DNA of 64,000 bases from Mangrovicella endophytica. Its GTDB lineage: Bacteria; Pseudomonadota; Alphaproteobacteria; Rhizobiales; Rhizobiaceae. A program made the translations under genes and the position numbers. The DNA lies in contig NZ_PKMZ01000002.1 of assembly GCF_002893625.1 (NCBI RefSeq), forward strand, positions 372,001 to 436,000, given 5' to 3'. Of this stretch, positions 12,155 through 20,760 are shown piece after piece (within the stretch, counting starts at the first letter, position 1; each line of letters starts with the position of its first letter). The notes beneath the pieces are model-generated. The model saw only the letters and a list, made by a program, of their open reading frames with translations. It searched no databases and had not been told where the DNA came from.

Positions 12155-13357
12155 ATGAGCACCGAACACGTCATGCGTCGCGGCGGCGAGGGCGTCGCTG
12201 CGGCCGGTCTCGGCAGCCTTCTGACGGTGCTGATCGCCACCTGCTGCGGCGCGCTGGCGGCGAACATCTACTACGCGCAGCCGCTGATCGCGCTGATCGG
12301 CGACAGCGTCGGCATGGCGCGCGCCTCCGAGAGCGCGATCGTGACGGTGTCGCAGATCGGCTATGCGATCGGGCTGTTGCTGCTGGTGCCGATCGGCGAC
12401 GTCATCGACAGCCGGCGCCTGATCATCGCTACCATGGCGGCGAACGTGCTCAGCCTCATCTGCATGGCGGCGGCGCCCGGCGCGGCGCTCCTCTTCGCAG
12501 CCATGGCGATCGTCGGCGTCACCTCAGCTGCGGCGCAAATGCTGGTGCCGCTCGCCGCAAGCCTCGCGCCGCCCGATGCGCGCGGACGCATCGTCGGGAA
12601 CGTCATGGTGGGGCTGCTGCTCGGCATCCTGCTGGCGCGGCCCGTCGCGAGCTTCCTCTCGGGCTATGTCGGCTGGCGCGGCGTCTTTGCCTTGTCGGCG
12701 GGACTGATCACGCTGCTCGCATTCGCTTGCCTGCTGTGGCTGCCGAACCGGCCGACCGCGCCGCGGCAGAGCTATGCCACGCTGATCGCCTCGCTCGGGC
12801 GGCTGTTCGTGACTCAGCCGGTGCTGCGGCGCCGCGGCTTCTACCATGCGGCGATCTTTGCATCCTTCTCGATGTTCTGGACCGGCGCGCCGCTGATCCT
12901 GCTTCGGCCGCCCTTCGAACTCTCCTCCAACGGCGTCGCGCTGTTTGCCCTGGCGGGGGTTCTCGGCGTGCTGGCCGCGCCGGTCGCCGGGCGCTTGGCG
13001 GACCGGGGCCATTCGCGCCGGGGGACGATTCTAGCCATTGCGACGGCAATCGGGGCCTTCGCGGTGGCGATCCTCGGGCAGAGCCACATCGCAGCGCTGG
13101 TCGCGGCCGGCATCCTGATCGACCTCGGCGCGCAGGCCAACCTCGTCATCGGCCAGCGCGAGATCTACCAACTGGATCCGGCGCTGCGGAACCGGCTGAA
13201 TTCCATCTACATGACGATGTTCTTTCTCGGCGGCGCCGCGGGCTCCGCGCTGACGAGCCCGGTGCTGGAGAGCTTCGGCTGGCCCGGTCTCTGCATTCTC
13301 GGCATGGCCTTCCCGGCAGCGGCGCTCGTCTACCTCTTCGTGTCCGAACCGCGCTGA
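12155..13357 (+). CDS. MFS transporter
   Basis: The product is 400 aa with about 12 hydrophobic helices. It belongs to the sugar-efflux/YgaY-like branch of the major facilitator superfamily, as shown by the early motif NIYYAQPLIALIGDSVG. The loop motif between helices 2 and 3 is degenerate (PIGDVIDSRRL), and a repeat of it follows helix 8 (GRLADRGHSRRG). The substrate cannot be told. I chose ATG 12155 because GGAG lies 9 bases upstream. The 3' end overlaps the end of the converging acyltransferase gene by 28 bases. Confidence 0.88.
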   Translation: MSTEHVMRRGGEGVAAAGLGSLLTVLIATCCGALAANIYYAQPLIALIGDSVGMARASESAIVTVSQIGYAIGLLLLVPIGDVIDSRRLIIATMAANVLSLICMAAAPGAALLFAAMAIVGVTSAAAQMLVPLAASLAPPDARGRIVGNVMVGLLLGILLARPVASFLSGYVGWRGVFALSAGLITLLAFACLLWLPNRPTAPRQSYATLIASLGRLFVTQPVLRRRGFYHAAIFASFSMFWTGAPLILLRPPFELSSNGVALFALAGVLGVLAAPVAGRLADRGHSRRGTILAIATAIGAFAVAILGQSHIAALVAAGILIDLGAQANLVIGQREIYQLDPALRNRLNSIYMTMFFLGGAAGSALTSPVLESFGWPGLCILGMAFPAAALVYLFVSEPR

Positions 13358-14010
13358 CGCGCTTCCCAGCGGTCGAGGAAGGCCTCGATCGGCAGCGCCT
13401 GCATGTCGGGGACGGCCTCGAACAGCGTCTCGTGCGGCCAGTCCCACCAGGCGAGGCGCTCGATGCGCGCCGCGACGGTCATATCAAAGCGCGGGCGCAG
13501 CAGACGGGCCGGGGCGCCTGCCACAATGGTGAAGGGGGCAACGTCCCGCGTCACCACCGCGTTGGCGCCGACCACCGCACCGTTGCCGACCGTGACCCCG
13601 GGCATGACGACGGCGCCATGGCCGATCCAGACGTCATGGCCGAGCGTGACGCTCGCGTCGCGCCGGCGCTCGCGAAAGGCCTGATCGACGCCGAGATAGC
13701 GGAAATACTCGTTCGGCCGATAGCTCAGCTTGTGCGTGGTCAGCCGCTCGATGGGATGGGCGAGGGCGTTCAGACGCACATTGGCGGCGATCGAGCAGAA
13801 GCGACCGATCGTGGTGTAGATCGCCTCGCCCTGGCGCTCGAAATAGCTGAAATCGCCGACGCTCGTCTCCCGCAGGATGGTGCGCGGGCCGATCTCGACA
13901 TAGCGGCCGAGCTTGACCTCCTTCAGCTCCGCGCTCGGATGGATGCGCGGCTCCGAGGAGCGAAAGCGCAGGTCCTCCTCGGGAGCTTCGGGCGGACGGG
14001 ACGGCGACAT
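13330..14010 (-). CDS. Hexapeptide-repeat acyltransferase (phosphonate-cluster/xenobiotic acetyltransferase type)
   Basis: The product is 226 aa. The left-handed beta-helix repeats are visible as hexapeptides: EIGPRTILRETSVGDFSYF, TTIGRFCSIAANVRL, VTLGHDVWIGHGAVVMPGVTVGNGAVVGANAVVT. They end with the conserved IVAGAPARLLRPRF. The arrangement and the terminal WWDWPHE match the acetyltransferase subfamily found in phn clusters and the chloramphenicol/virginiamycin acetyltransferases. No phn genes are nearby, so the acceptor is unknown. Its 3' end overlaps that of the MFS gene. Confidence 0.85.
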   Translation of the reverse strand: MSPSRPPEAPEEDLRFRSSEPRIHPSAELKEVKLGRYVEIGPRTILRETSVGDFSYFERQGEAIYTTIGRFCSIAANVRLNALAHPIERLTTHKLSYRPNEYFRYLGVDQAFRERRRDASVTLGHDVWIGHGAVVMPGVTVGNGAVVGANAVVTRDVAPFTIVAGAPARLLRPRFDMTVAARIERLAWWDWPHETLFEAVPDMQALPIEAFLDRWEARQRGSDTKR

Positions 14011-14077
14011 GGCGGCTCCGGCAGGCTGGCCGGCGACGGCGCTGGCGCAAGGGCATGCAGAGGCCTATAATCCGGCC

Positions 14078-14236
14078 ATGTCGGATGCCGCAAATCGCAC
14101 CCTCCCCGTGCTCGGGATGACTGTCGGTCTCGCCGCGCTGGCGCTGGTTGCCGGGCTTGCCGTCTGGGGCTGGGCCGCGCATGGCGAGACCATCTTCATG
14201 CAGCTTCTCCAGGACGGTCTGCGCACCTGCCTGTGA
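14078..14236 (+). CDS. Small single-pass membrane protein, unknown
   Basis: The product is 52 aa: MSDAANRTLPVLGMT, then one clear hydrophobic helix (VGLAALALVAGLAVWGWAAH) and a short polar tail ending LRTCL. The short TATAAT-like string about 12 bases upstream of the ATG (CCTATAATCC) could be a -10 box, implying a short or absent leader. It sits between a divergent acyltransferase gene and the SCO gene. No family is recognised. It could be a minor gene or a subunit of a membrane complex. Confidence 0.55.
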   Translation: MSDAANRTLPVLGMTVGLAALALVAGLAVWGWAAHGETIFMQLLQDGLRTCL

Positions 14237-14318
14237 GTTCGGGTGACCGCGGCTTGCCTTGCGTGGCCTGGCGGTGGATAGGCTGCGGCCGTCCTCAAGT
14301 CCTACGGAGACATCGATC

Positions 14319-14915
14319 ATGAGCGGCCTGTCGGCTGTCCGCGTCGCCCTTTGGGCGATCGTCGCCCTGATGCTCGGGGCCGCGATCGCGCTGTTCGCCG
14401 TCGGGCGGACCAGCAATACCGGCGGAGGCGAGGGGGCCCCTTACGGCTCGGGCTTCAGCCTCGTTGACCAGAACGATCAGCCGGTGACGGAGGCGGTGCT
14501 GCGCGACGGCACGCCGGCGGCCGTGTTCTTCGGCTTTACCCATTGCCCCGAAGTCTGCCCGACGACGCTGTTCGAACTTGCCGGCCACCAGAAGGCGCTG
14601 AAGGACGAAGGCAAGGTGCTGCAGGTCGTGTTCGTCAGCGTCGATCCGGAGCGCGATACGCCGGCGGTGATGAAGGACTACGTCTCGGCGGTCTCCCCTG
14701 ACATCAAGGCGCTGACCGGCAGCCCCGAGGCGGTCTCCACCATGGCAAAGGGCTGGGGCGTCTATGCCCGCAAAGTGCCGCAGGGCGACAGCTACACCAT
14801 GGACCACACGGCGACGGTGTTCCTGATCGACGGCGAGGGCAAGCTCGCCGGAACGATCGCTTATGGCGAGAACCCGGACACCGCCCGCCAGAAGCTGGAG
14901 CGGCTGACCTCCTGA
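14319..14915 (+). CDS. SCO family copper chaperone (SenC/PrrC)
   Basis: The product is 198 aa, anchored in the inner membrane by an N-terminal helix (VRVALWAIVALMLGAAIALFAV) with a periplasmic thioredoxin-like domain. The copper motif CPEVC is in GFTHCPEVCPTTLFELA, and the third ligand His is in YTMDHTATVFLID. SCO proteins deliver copper to the CuA site of cytochrome c oxidase or act as thiol-disulfide reductases. Start ATG 14319 has GGAGA 8 bases upstream. No oxidase genes are adjacent. Confidence 0.93.
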   Translation: MSGLSAVRVALWAIVALMLGAAIALFAVGRTSNTGGGEGAPYGSGFSLVDQNDQPVTEAVLRDGTPAAVFFGFTHCPEVCPTTLFELAGHQKALKDEGKVLQVVFVSVDPERDTPAVMKDYVSAVSPDIKALTGSPEAVSTMAKGWGVYARKVPQGDSYTMDHTATVFLIDGEGKLAGTIAYGENPDTARQKLERLTS

Positions 14916-14994
14916 GGATTTGGCGATCCTCGTCATGGACGGCGGAAACGGTCGGCGCACCGGCGCGATGCGAAGCAGCACGGAAGGTATTCTC

Positions 14995-15867
14995 ATGAGC
15001 GTGACGCAGACGCGCTATTTTCGGCGCGGTTCGCAGGCCGAGGCCCAACGGCTGTTCTCGGTGCTGGAAAGCGCCTTCGAAGACGAGGGCGCGCCGATCG
15101 CGATCACCGAGATCGACGAGGCCGCGGACGTCCACGAGGTGTCGATCTATCTCGACACGCGCGAGGGCGACCGGCGGCACGAGGTCGAAGCGGTGCTCGG
15201 CGATGCCGCGGTCGGGCTCGAGCAGGAGCAACTGCCGGACATCGACTGGATGGCGCAGGTTCTGGCCGAGCTGAAGCCGGTGCGGGCCGGGCGCTTCCTC
15301 GTCCATGGCTCGCATGATCGCGGCGAGGTGGCGCCGGGAGACCTATCGATCGAGATCGAGGCGGGCCAGGCCTTCGGGACCGGACATCACGGCACGACGG
15401 CCGGGTGCCTCGAGATGATCGAGATGCTGGTGTCGCGCCGCCGCATCGGCAAGGCGCTCGACCTCGGGACGGGAAGCGCGGTGCTCGCGATCGGCATCGC
15501 CAAGCTCGGCGGCATCCCCGTGCTGGCAACGGATATCGATCCGGTGGCGGTGGAGGTCGCGCAGGGGAATGTCGTGCTGAACGGCGTTGCCGATCTCGTC
15601 GAGACAGCGGTCGCAACCGGGTTCGATGCGCCGGCGATCCAGGCGGCGGAGCCGTTCGACCTCATCGTCGCCAATATCCTGGCCGGTCCGCTGATCGATC
15701 TCGCGCCGGCCTTCGGCGATCATCTGGCAGAGGGCGGCGACATCGTTCTGTCCGGCATTCTGACGACGCAGCGGGATGGCGTCCTCGCCGCCTTCGACGC
15801 GGCGGGGCTCATCCACCGCGAGACGTTCACGCGCGGCGAGTGGGTGACGCTGCACCTGACGCGCTGA
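14995..15867 (+). CDS. prmA: Ribosomal protein L11 methyltransferase
   Basis: SAM-dependent enzyme that trimethylates ribosomal protein L11. The product is 290 aa. The catalytic part carries EAGQAFGTGHHGTTAGCLEMIE (the family signature), the SAM-binding loop ALDLGTGSAVLAIGIAKLG, and the NPPY-like motif as IVANILAGPL. The N-terminal L11-recognition domain is shorter in conservation but present. ATG 14995 has GGAAGG 7 bases upstream and is preferred over an in-frame ATG at 14920. Confidence 0.94.
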   Translation: MSVTQTRYFRRGSQAEAQRLFSVLESAFEDEGAPIAITEIDEAADVHEVSIYLDTREGDRRHEVEAVLGDAAVGLEQEQLPDIDWMAQVLAELKPVRAGRFLVHGSHDRGEVAPGDLSIEIEAGQAFGTGHHGTTAGCLEMIEMLVSRRRIGKALDLGTGSAVLAIGIAKLGGIPVLATDIDPVAVEVAQGNVVLNGVADLVETAVATGFDAPAIQAAEPFDLIVANILAGPLIDLAPAFGDHLAEGGDIVLSGILTTQRDGVLAAFDAAGLIHRETFTRGEWVTLHLTR

Positions 15868-15886
15868 GGCAGGATCAAAACGCAAA

Positions 15887-15914
15887 GCGCCGGCCACATC
15901 GCTGCAGCCGGCGC
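15887..15914. terminator. Bidirectional hairpin between prmA and the small reverse gene
   Basis: An 8-bp perfect stem GCGCCGGC/GCCGGCGC with a 12-base loop lies between two convergent genes. There is no clear T run on either side. Confidence 0.5.
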
Positions 15915-15938
15915 CCCAGAACTGGAACTGTTCGAGCG

Positions 15939-16154
15939 TCAGTTGCGCTCGGGAAGGCGCGGCTCGAAGAGCGAGTTGCGCTCGAAATCGGACGCCGGGC
16001 GGCCATCGGCATCAACAAGGTTGAGAACGCTGGCGACGTAGCGCCGAGCCTGGCGCTCGCGCGCTTCGATGACACGGTCGTATGCGGTACGGAACATGCT
16101 CTGCCTGCGGGTCGCGGGGCGTGCCCCGAGTTCGGTCATGGTGGTGGTGGTCAT
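15939..16154 (-). CDS. Conserved small hypothetical protein of Rhizobiales type
   Basis: The product is 71 aa with a charged central helix FRTAYDRVIEARERQARRYVASVLNLVDAD. Short proteins with this AYDRLIEARERQARRYV pattern are common in Rhizobiales and have no assigned function. I chose the ATG at 16154 because GGAG precedes it by about 7 bases; upstream in-frame ATGs would add up to 39 residues of uncharacteristic sequence. There is no signal peptide and it is probably cytoplasmic. Confidence 0.65.
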   Translation of the reverse strand: MTTTTMTELGARPATRRQSMFRTAYDRVIEARERQARRYVASVLNLVDADGRPASDFERNSLFEPRLPERN

Positions 16155-16390
16155 GGCTGGCTCCAGAATCGGCTTTGCGTCAGCCCTCCCAATGGCTTGC
16201 AATATGGCGGCCCCGGCCGGGCCGAGCCACCCTGCCAGGCGCATAGGTGAATCCCGCATATTGCAATGCACAAATCCGCTGGCGTCATACGCCGTTAACG
16301 TTGGTGCGACCTTGCGCTAAACCGGTCGCCGACCTTTCGCAGCGGAGTGGCCGGCGGGTTGCTTCGGGCGAGCGAACAGAGTGGTACGGC

Positions 16391-18217
16391 ATGTTCCAGA
16401 GCTTCGACGAGATCACCGACTTCAGCCGCAGCGCCATGCGCGTGGCGCAGCTGCGTGCCGGCTTCGCGGAGGCCGGTATCGACGGCTTCCTCGTGCCGCG
16501 CGCCGACGAGCACCAGGGCGAGTACATCGCGCCGTCGGCGGCGCGGCTGCAGTGGCTCACCGGCTTCTCCGGCTCGGCCGGCATGGCGCTGGTGCTCGCC
16601 GACAAAGCCGTGATCTTCGTCGATGGCCGCTACACGCTGCAGGTGCGCTCGCAGGTGGACCTCAGCGTCTTCACCCCGGAAAGCTCGGTCGAGATGCCGC
16701 TGGCCGAGTGGCTCCGCCAGAACGCGAGCGGGCTCAGGATCGGCTTCGACCCGTGGTTGCATACGCTGGGCGAGGTGCGGGCGCTGCGGCAGGCGCTGGA
16801 ATCGACCGGCGGCGCGCTCGTTGCGCTGAAGGCCAATCCTGTCGACCGGATCTGGAACGAGCGGCCGGCGCCGCCGAAGGGCGCCGTCAGCGTCCAGCCC
16901 GAGGCGCTGGCGGGCAAATCCGCGGCCGAGAAGCTCGCCGAGCTGCAGGCGGCGATCGGCGAAGGCGGCGGCGACTATGCCGTCCTCACCGATCCGTCCT
17001 CGGTGGCCTGGACCTTCAACATCCGCGGCAGCGACGTCTCGCACACGCCGCTGCCGCTGTCCTTCGCGCTGATCGGCCGTGACGGCCGGCACAGCCTGTT
17101 CATCGATCCGGACAAGCTGGACAGTGCAGCGACGGCGCATCTGAGCGCGCTCTGCGAGCTCGCAGCGCCCGAGGCGTTCGAACGGGTGTTGCGGAGCGCA
17201 GCGAAGGGCGCGCGCGTCCTCCTCGACCCGAGTCTCGGCGCCGACCGGATCGCGGCGCTCGTCACCGAGGCCGGCGGCACCGTGGTGGAGAAGCCCGATC
17301 CGGCTCGCGTGCCCCGGGCGCGCAAGAACGAAGCGGAGATCGCGGGCTCACGCGCCGCGCATCGGCGCGACGGCGCTGCAATAACGAGCTTCCTCCACTG
17401 GCTGGACAACCAGACGCCGGGCAGCGTCACCGAGATCGAGGCCGCGGAGACGCTGGAAGCCTTCCGTGCGCAGGCCGCGGAAAAGGACGGAATGCCGCTG
17501 CGCGACGTGTCCTTCGACACAATCGCCGGATCGGGGCCGAACGGCGCGATCGTGCATTACCGGGTCAATCGCGAGAGCAACCGGCCGCTTGGAGCGGGCG
17601 AGCTTTTCCTGATCGATTCGGGTGCGCAGTACCAGGACGGCACCACCGACATCACCCGCACCGTGCCGATCGGCACGCCGAGCGAGGAGATGCGGCAGCG
17701 CTTCACGCTCGTGCTCAAGGGGATGATCGCGATCGCGACAGCGCGCTTCCCGAAGGGCACGCGCGGGGTCGACATCGACGTGTTGGCCCGCATCGCGCTG
17801 TGGAAGGCGGGCCTCGACTATGCCCACGGCACCGGCCATGGCGTGGGTGCCTACCTCGCCGTCCATGAAGGGCCGGTCTCCATCTCGCGGCGGGGCATGG
17901 CGGTGATCGAGACCGGCATGATCCTGTCGGACGAGCCCGGCTACTACCGCGAGGGCGCCTACGGCATCCGTATCGAGAACCTGATCCTGACACAGGCGCC
18001 GAGCCCGATCGAGGGTGGCGACCTGCCGATGCACGCCTTCGAGACGCTGACCTTCGCTCCGATCGACCGGCGGCTGATCGTGCCGTCCATGCTGGAGCGT
18101 AGCGAGCGGCTGTGGATCGACAATTACCATGCCGAGGTGCGGGCGCTGCTCACGCCGCTTCTGGAGTCCGCCGCGGCCGAGTGGCTCGGCGCGATGACGC
18201 AGCCGCTGGAGGGGTAG
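16391..18217 (+). CDS. pepP: Aminopeptidase P family protein (M24B metallopeptidase)
   Basis: Cytoplasmic Xaa-Pro aminopeptidase of 608 aa, the long form with two N-terminal creatinase-like domains (FLVPRADEHQGEYIAPSAARLQWLTGFSGSAG and a second at about residues 200-330). The C-terminal pita-bread domain has the metal ligands: Asp in LIDSGAQY, Asp in DGTTDITRT, His in HGTGHGVGAYLAVHEGP, Glu in SDEPGYY and Glu in GIRIENL. The ATG at 16391 gives the usual N-terminus (MFQSFDEIT). The gene symbol is by family, not proven orthology. A hairpin terminator follows. Confidence 0.92.
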   Translation: MFQSFDEITDFSRSAMRVAQLRAGFAEAGIDGFLVPRADEHQGEYIAPSAARLQWLTGFSGSAGMALVLADKAVIFVDGRYTLQVRSQVDLSVFTPESSVEMPLAEWLRQNASGLRIGFDPWLHTLGEVRALRQALESTGGALVALKANPVDRIWNERPAPPKGAVSVQPEALAGKSAAEKLAELQAAIGEGGGDYAVLTDPSSVAWTFNIRGSDVSHTPLPLSFALIGRDGRHSLFIDPDKLDSAATAHLSALCELAAPEAFERVLRSAAKGARVLLDPSLGADRIAALVTEAGGTVVEKPDPARVPRARKNEAEIAGSRAAHRRDGAAITSFLHWLDNQTPGSVTEIEAAETLEAFRAQAAEKDGMPLRDVSFDTIAGSGPNGAIVHYRVNRESNRPLGAGELFLIDSGAQYQDGTTDITRTVPIGTPSEEMRQRFTLVLKGMIAIATARFPKGTRGVDIDVLARIALWKAGLDYAHGTGHGVGAYLAVHEGPVSISRRGMAVIETGMILSDEPGYYREGAYGIRIENLILTQAPSPIEGGDLPMHAFETLTFAPIDRRLIVPSMLERSERLWIDNYHAEVRALLTPLLESAAAEWLGAMTQPLEG

Positions 18218-18261
18218 GGCGTCCCGCCCTCACGGCTTCGGCTCAGCGGTTTCCGTGACAG

Positions 18262-18295
18262 CAAAGGGCCGGCGGATCGCTCCGCCGGCCCTTTG
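18262..18295. terminator. Bidirectional terminator between pepP and the BA14K gene
   Basis: A perfect 15-bp stem (CAAAGGGCCGGCGGA with TCCGCCGGCCCTTTG) has a TCGC loop. It lies between two convergent genes and can work on either strand, although T runs are only three bases long. Confidence 0.78.
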
Positions 18296-18321
18296 TCGTG
18301 TCGGATGAAGGGTCGCCAGCC

Positions 18322-18795
18322 TTAGCGGCAGAGACGACGGGGGCCGCTATAGGGCTGGTACGTGCCCGAGCGGGCGTCGAAGGAGCGATACTTCGAGGCG
18401 CAATAGCGATACCAGGCGCGGCTATAGGGACGCGGCGCCGCATAGTAGCGTGGGCCGCTGTTGGCGATCGCCGCACCGACCCCGAGACCGATGATTGCGC
18501 CGGCGATTGCGCCGCCATGATTGTGATGATGGCGCCGGTAATAGTGGCGGCCGTAGTAGCGGTTGTGGTGACGGCGCCACCCGTGCCGGTTGCCGCGCCA
18601 GTGCCGGTTGCCGCGCCAGTGGCGATTACCACGCCAGTGACGGTTGCCGCGAAAGTGGCGGCGGCCATCGAAATGCTGCGCCTGCGCTTCCGAGACGCCG
18701 ATCACGGGAACACTCGACGGCACGGCGGCAGGTGCTGCCGAGAAGGCGAGGGCCACCGCCAGTACCTTCACGCCTAATGATTTGAGAAATCGCAC
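18322..18795 (-). CDS. BA14K family exported protein with RGNRHW repeats
   Basis: The product is 157 aa. The start is a GTG at 18795 with a perfect AGGAGG 5 bases upstream. A signal peptide (FLKSLGVKVLAVALAFSAAPAA...SEAQAQ) is followed by four near-identical hexapeptides of the type RGNRHW and a His/Arg/Tyr-rich stretch. A glycine-rich transmembrane-like segment (GAIAGAIIGLGVGAAIA) follows. The C-terminal BA14K signature is YCASKYRSFDARSGTYQPYSG with paired Cys. BA14K proteins were first seen as Brucella immunoreactive proteins; their function is unclear, and lectin-like or envelope roles are proposed. Confidence 0.88.
   Translation of the reverse strand: MRFLKSLGVKVLAVALAFSAAPAAVPSSVPVIGVSEAQAQHFDGRRHFRGNRHWRGNRHWRGNRHWRGNRHGWRRHHNRYYGRHYYRRHHHNHGGAIAGAIIGLGVGAAIANSGPRYYAAPRPYSRAWYRYCASKYRSFDARSGTYQPYSGPRRLCR
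18583..18655. repeat. 18-bp tandem repeat inside the BA14K gene
   Basis: About four copies of an 18-bp unit (consensus CCGGTTGCCGCGCCAGTG on the plus strand) run in tandem and encode the RGNRHW hexapeptide on the minus strand. The first two copies are nearly identical and the outer copies are diverged. Confidence 0.85.
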
Positions 18796-19053
18796 ACGAA
18801 CCTCCTGACCTTTGAGCTGTTGGAAAGTGAACCAGTGCAGGCCTGAACGGTTCCTGAACAAGCGGTAACCTTTGCCGTGACAATCTAGACGCGACTGATG
18901 GATTTGCGGCCGCAGGCAGCGCAGGCCTTGGGCTGGCGGGTAACCGAGCAGGGAGTGACGGAACCCGTCGCGGGATCAGTCGTTAGCCGCAGCGGCCATT
19001 CCGGCCCTGGATTCGCCTGCTGAATGGTCCATCACGTTCCGCCCGAAAGCCCC

Positions 19054-19839
19054 ATGAGCAACCCGGTACCGGCGTTCGACGCCAAGGCGGCGCCGATCCA
19101 CCGCAATCCGGAAGCCGAAGAGTTCTACGCGCTCGCCATCCGCGAACTGACGGATATGGGGATTCCGTTCCTGCTGGCCGGCACCTATGCCGTCAGCGCC
19201 TATACCGGCATCTCCCGCGAGACCAAGGATCTCGACATCTTCTGCAAGGCCGGCGATTACCCGCGCATCCTGTCGCACTTCAAGGAGCTGGGCTACGCCA
19301 TCGAAGTCGAGGACGACCGCTGGCTTGGCAAAGTGTTCAAGGGCAAGCACTTCTTCGACGTCATCTTCGCCTCCTCCAACGGCACCATGCCGGTGGGCGA
19401 CCCCTGGTTCGAGCATGCTCGCGAGATCGAGGTCTTCGGCAGAGCGGTGCGGATCATCGGGCCGACCGAGCTGGTCTGGTCCAAATGCTTCATCCAGCTG
19501 CGGCATCGCTATGACGGTGCGGACGTCGCCCACACGATCCTGAAGGCGCATGGCGAAATCGATTGGCAGCGCCTGCTCGCCTATATGGAAGTACACTGGG
19601 AGGTGCTTCTGACGCATCTCCTGAACTTCCGCTGGATCTATCCGACCGAGCGCGATGCGGTGCCCGCCTGGCTTCTTGACGAACTGCTGGAGCGGCTCGA
19701 CAAGCAGCGCGATCTCCCGGCGCCGCAGATGAAGATCTGCCGCGGGCGGATGTTCTCGCGCATCGACTACGAGATCGACGTCAAGGAATGGGGCTTCGGC
19801 GATGTCGGCGGGGAAGGCGAACTGCGCAGCGACCGCTAG
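19054..19839 (+). CDS. Nucleotidyltransferase family protein (AbiEii/MNT-like fold), function unknown
   Basis: The product is 261 aa. The nucleotidyltransferase signature is present: LLAGTYAVSAY at 40-50 in place of the usual GG/GS loop, then KDLDIF with the Asp-x-Asp metal pair D59/D61. The probable third carboxylate is D102 in HFFDVIFASS. The C-terminal half is helical (LVWSKCFIQLRHRYDGADVAHTILKAHG). Such proteins transfer a nucleotide to a small molecule, RNA or protein; the target here is unknown. ATG 19054 is chosen over an in-frame ATG at 19024. A metallophosphoesterase gene follows 44 bases downstream and is probably cotranscribed. Confidence 0.78.
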   Translation: MSNPVPAFDAKAAPIHRNPEAEEFYALAIRELTDMGIPFLLAGTYAVSAYTGISRETKDLDIFCKAGDYPRILSHFKELGYAIEVEDDRWLGKVFKGKHFFDVIFASSNGTMPVGDPWFEHAREIEVFGRAVRIIGPTELVWSKCFIQLRHRYDGADVAHTILKAHGEIDWQRLLAYMEVHWEVLLTHLLNFRWIYPTERDAVPAWLLDELLERLDKQRDLPAPQMKICRGRMFSRIDYEIDVKEWGFGDVGGEGELRSDR

Positions 19840-19883
19840 GACTGTTCAAGCTCTGAAGGGATCTGGAAGGAGGATGCCGCGGC

Positions 19884-20624
19884 ATGGCTGATGAGGGTGT
19901 TGTGGCCGAAGAGAAGGCGACGCTGACCGTCGCGGCGATCGGCGACCTGCATGTGAAGGACGATCATTCGGCGCCTTATCGCGAGCTGTTCGGCGAGATC
20001 TCGCGCGAGGCCGACGTGCTCGTCATCACCGGCGATCTCACCGATCTCGGCAAGCCGGGACAGGCGAAGATCCTCGCCGAGGACCTGCGGGCCTGCTCGA
20101 TCCCTGTGGTGGGCGTACTCGGCAATCACGACTTCGAATGCGGCTGCGTCGAGGAGGTGACTTCGATCCTGAAGGATGCCGGCGTCCGGCTTCTCGACGG
20201 CGAAGTGACGGAGGTCGACGGCGTTTCCTTCGTCGGCGTCAAGGGATTTGCCGGCGGCTTCGGCTCCCGCATGCTCGGCTCGTTCGGCGAGCCGGCCATC
20301 AAGGCGATGGTGGCCGAGAGCGTCAGCGAGGCCATGCGGCTGGAGAACGCCATGCGCCAGGTGCGAACGCAGCGCGCCATGGTGGTGCTGCACTATGCGC
20401 CGATTGCCGAAACGGTTGCCGGCGAGCCCCTGGAGATCTTTCCGTTCCTCGGCTCGTCACGGCTTGCCGAGACCATCGACCGCTTCAAGGTCAGCGCCGT
20501 CGTGCATGGCCATGCCCATTGTGGTGCCTTCTCCGGCCACACGCCCGGCGGCGCGCCGGTCTACAATGTCGCGATGCATATCGAGAAGCCGAGCGGCAGG
20601 CCTTACGCACTGCTGGAGATCTGA
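19884..20624 (+). CDS. Metallophosphoesterase family protein
   Basis: Calcineurin-like phosphoesterase of 246 aa with all metal-binding motifs: GDLH (20-23), GDLTDLG (50-56), GNHD (80-83), VLHYAP (about 170) and VVHGHAH (about 208-214). It has no signal peptide, so it should act in the cytoplasm. GGAAGGAGG lies 12-20 bases upstream of the ATG at 19884. The tight linkage to the nucleotidyltransferase gene suggests that it removes or processes a nucleotide or phosphate group placed by that enzyme; this is inference. Confidence 0.88.
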   Translation: MADEGVVAEEKATLTVAAIGDLHVKDDHSAPYRELFGEISREADVLVITGDLTDLGKPGQAKILAEDLRACSIPVVGVLGNHDFECGCVEEVTSILKDAGVRLLDGEVTEVDGVSFVGVKGFAGGFGSRMLGSFGEPAIKAMVAESVSEAMRLENAMRQVRTQRAMVVLHYAPIAETVAGEPLEIFPFLGSSRLAETIDRFKVSAVVHGHAHCGAFSGHTPGGAPVYNVAMHIEKPSGRPYALLEI

Positions 20625-20760
20625 TTCGGACCGAGGCTTGCCCGCGAGTGCCCGCTGTCGGCCTTCGGTGGCGTGGCGTCTGCGCAAGCGCGTCGATACG
20701 GCAGCGCCACCCGGCACCGGTGAATGATCTCCGGGCCGGAAGCAGCGCCCCTTTGCGGCG

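Noticed and set aside
10915-14070. A 1051-codon plus-strand frame spanning the Tim44 gene, the MFS gene and the acyltransferase
   Set aside because: It crosses three genes with strong family evidence in other frames and has no recognisable domain.
18583-18655. CRISPR-like short repeats
   Set aside because: The units are 18 bp, directly adjacent without spacers and code for a protein repeat; no cas genes are near.
19054-19839. Toxin part of an AbiE-type toxin-antitoxin system
   Set aside because: The partner gene is a metallophosphoesterase, not an AbiEi-like winged-helix antitoxin, and the gene order (enzyme first) does not match.
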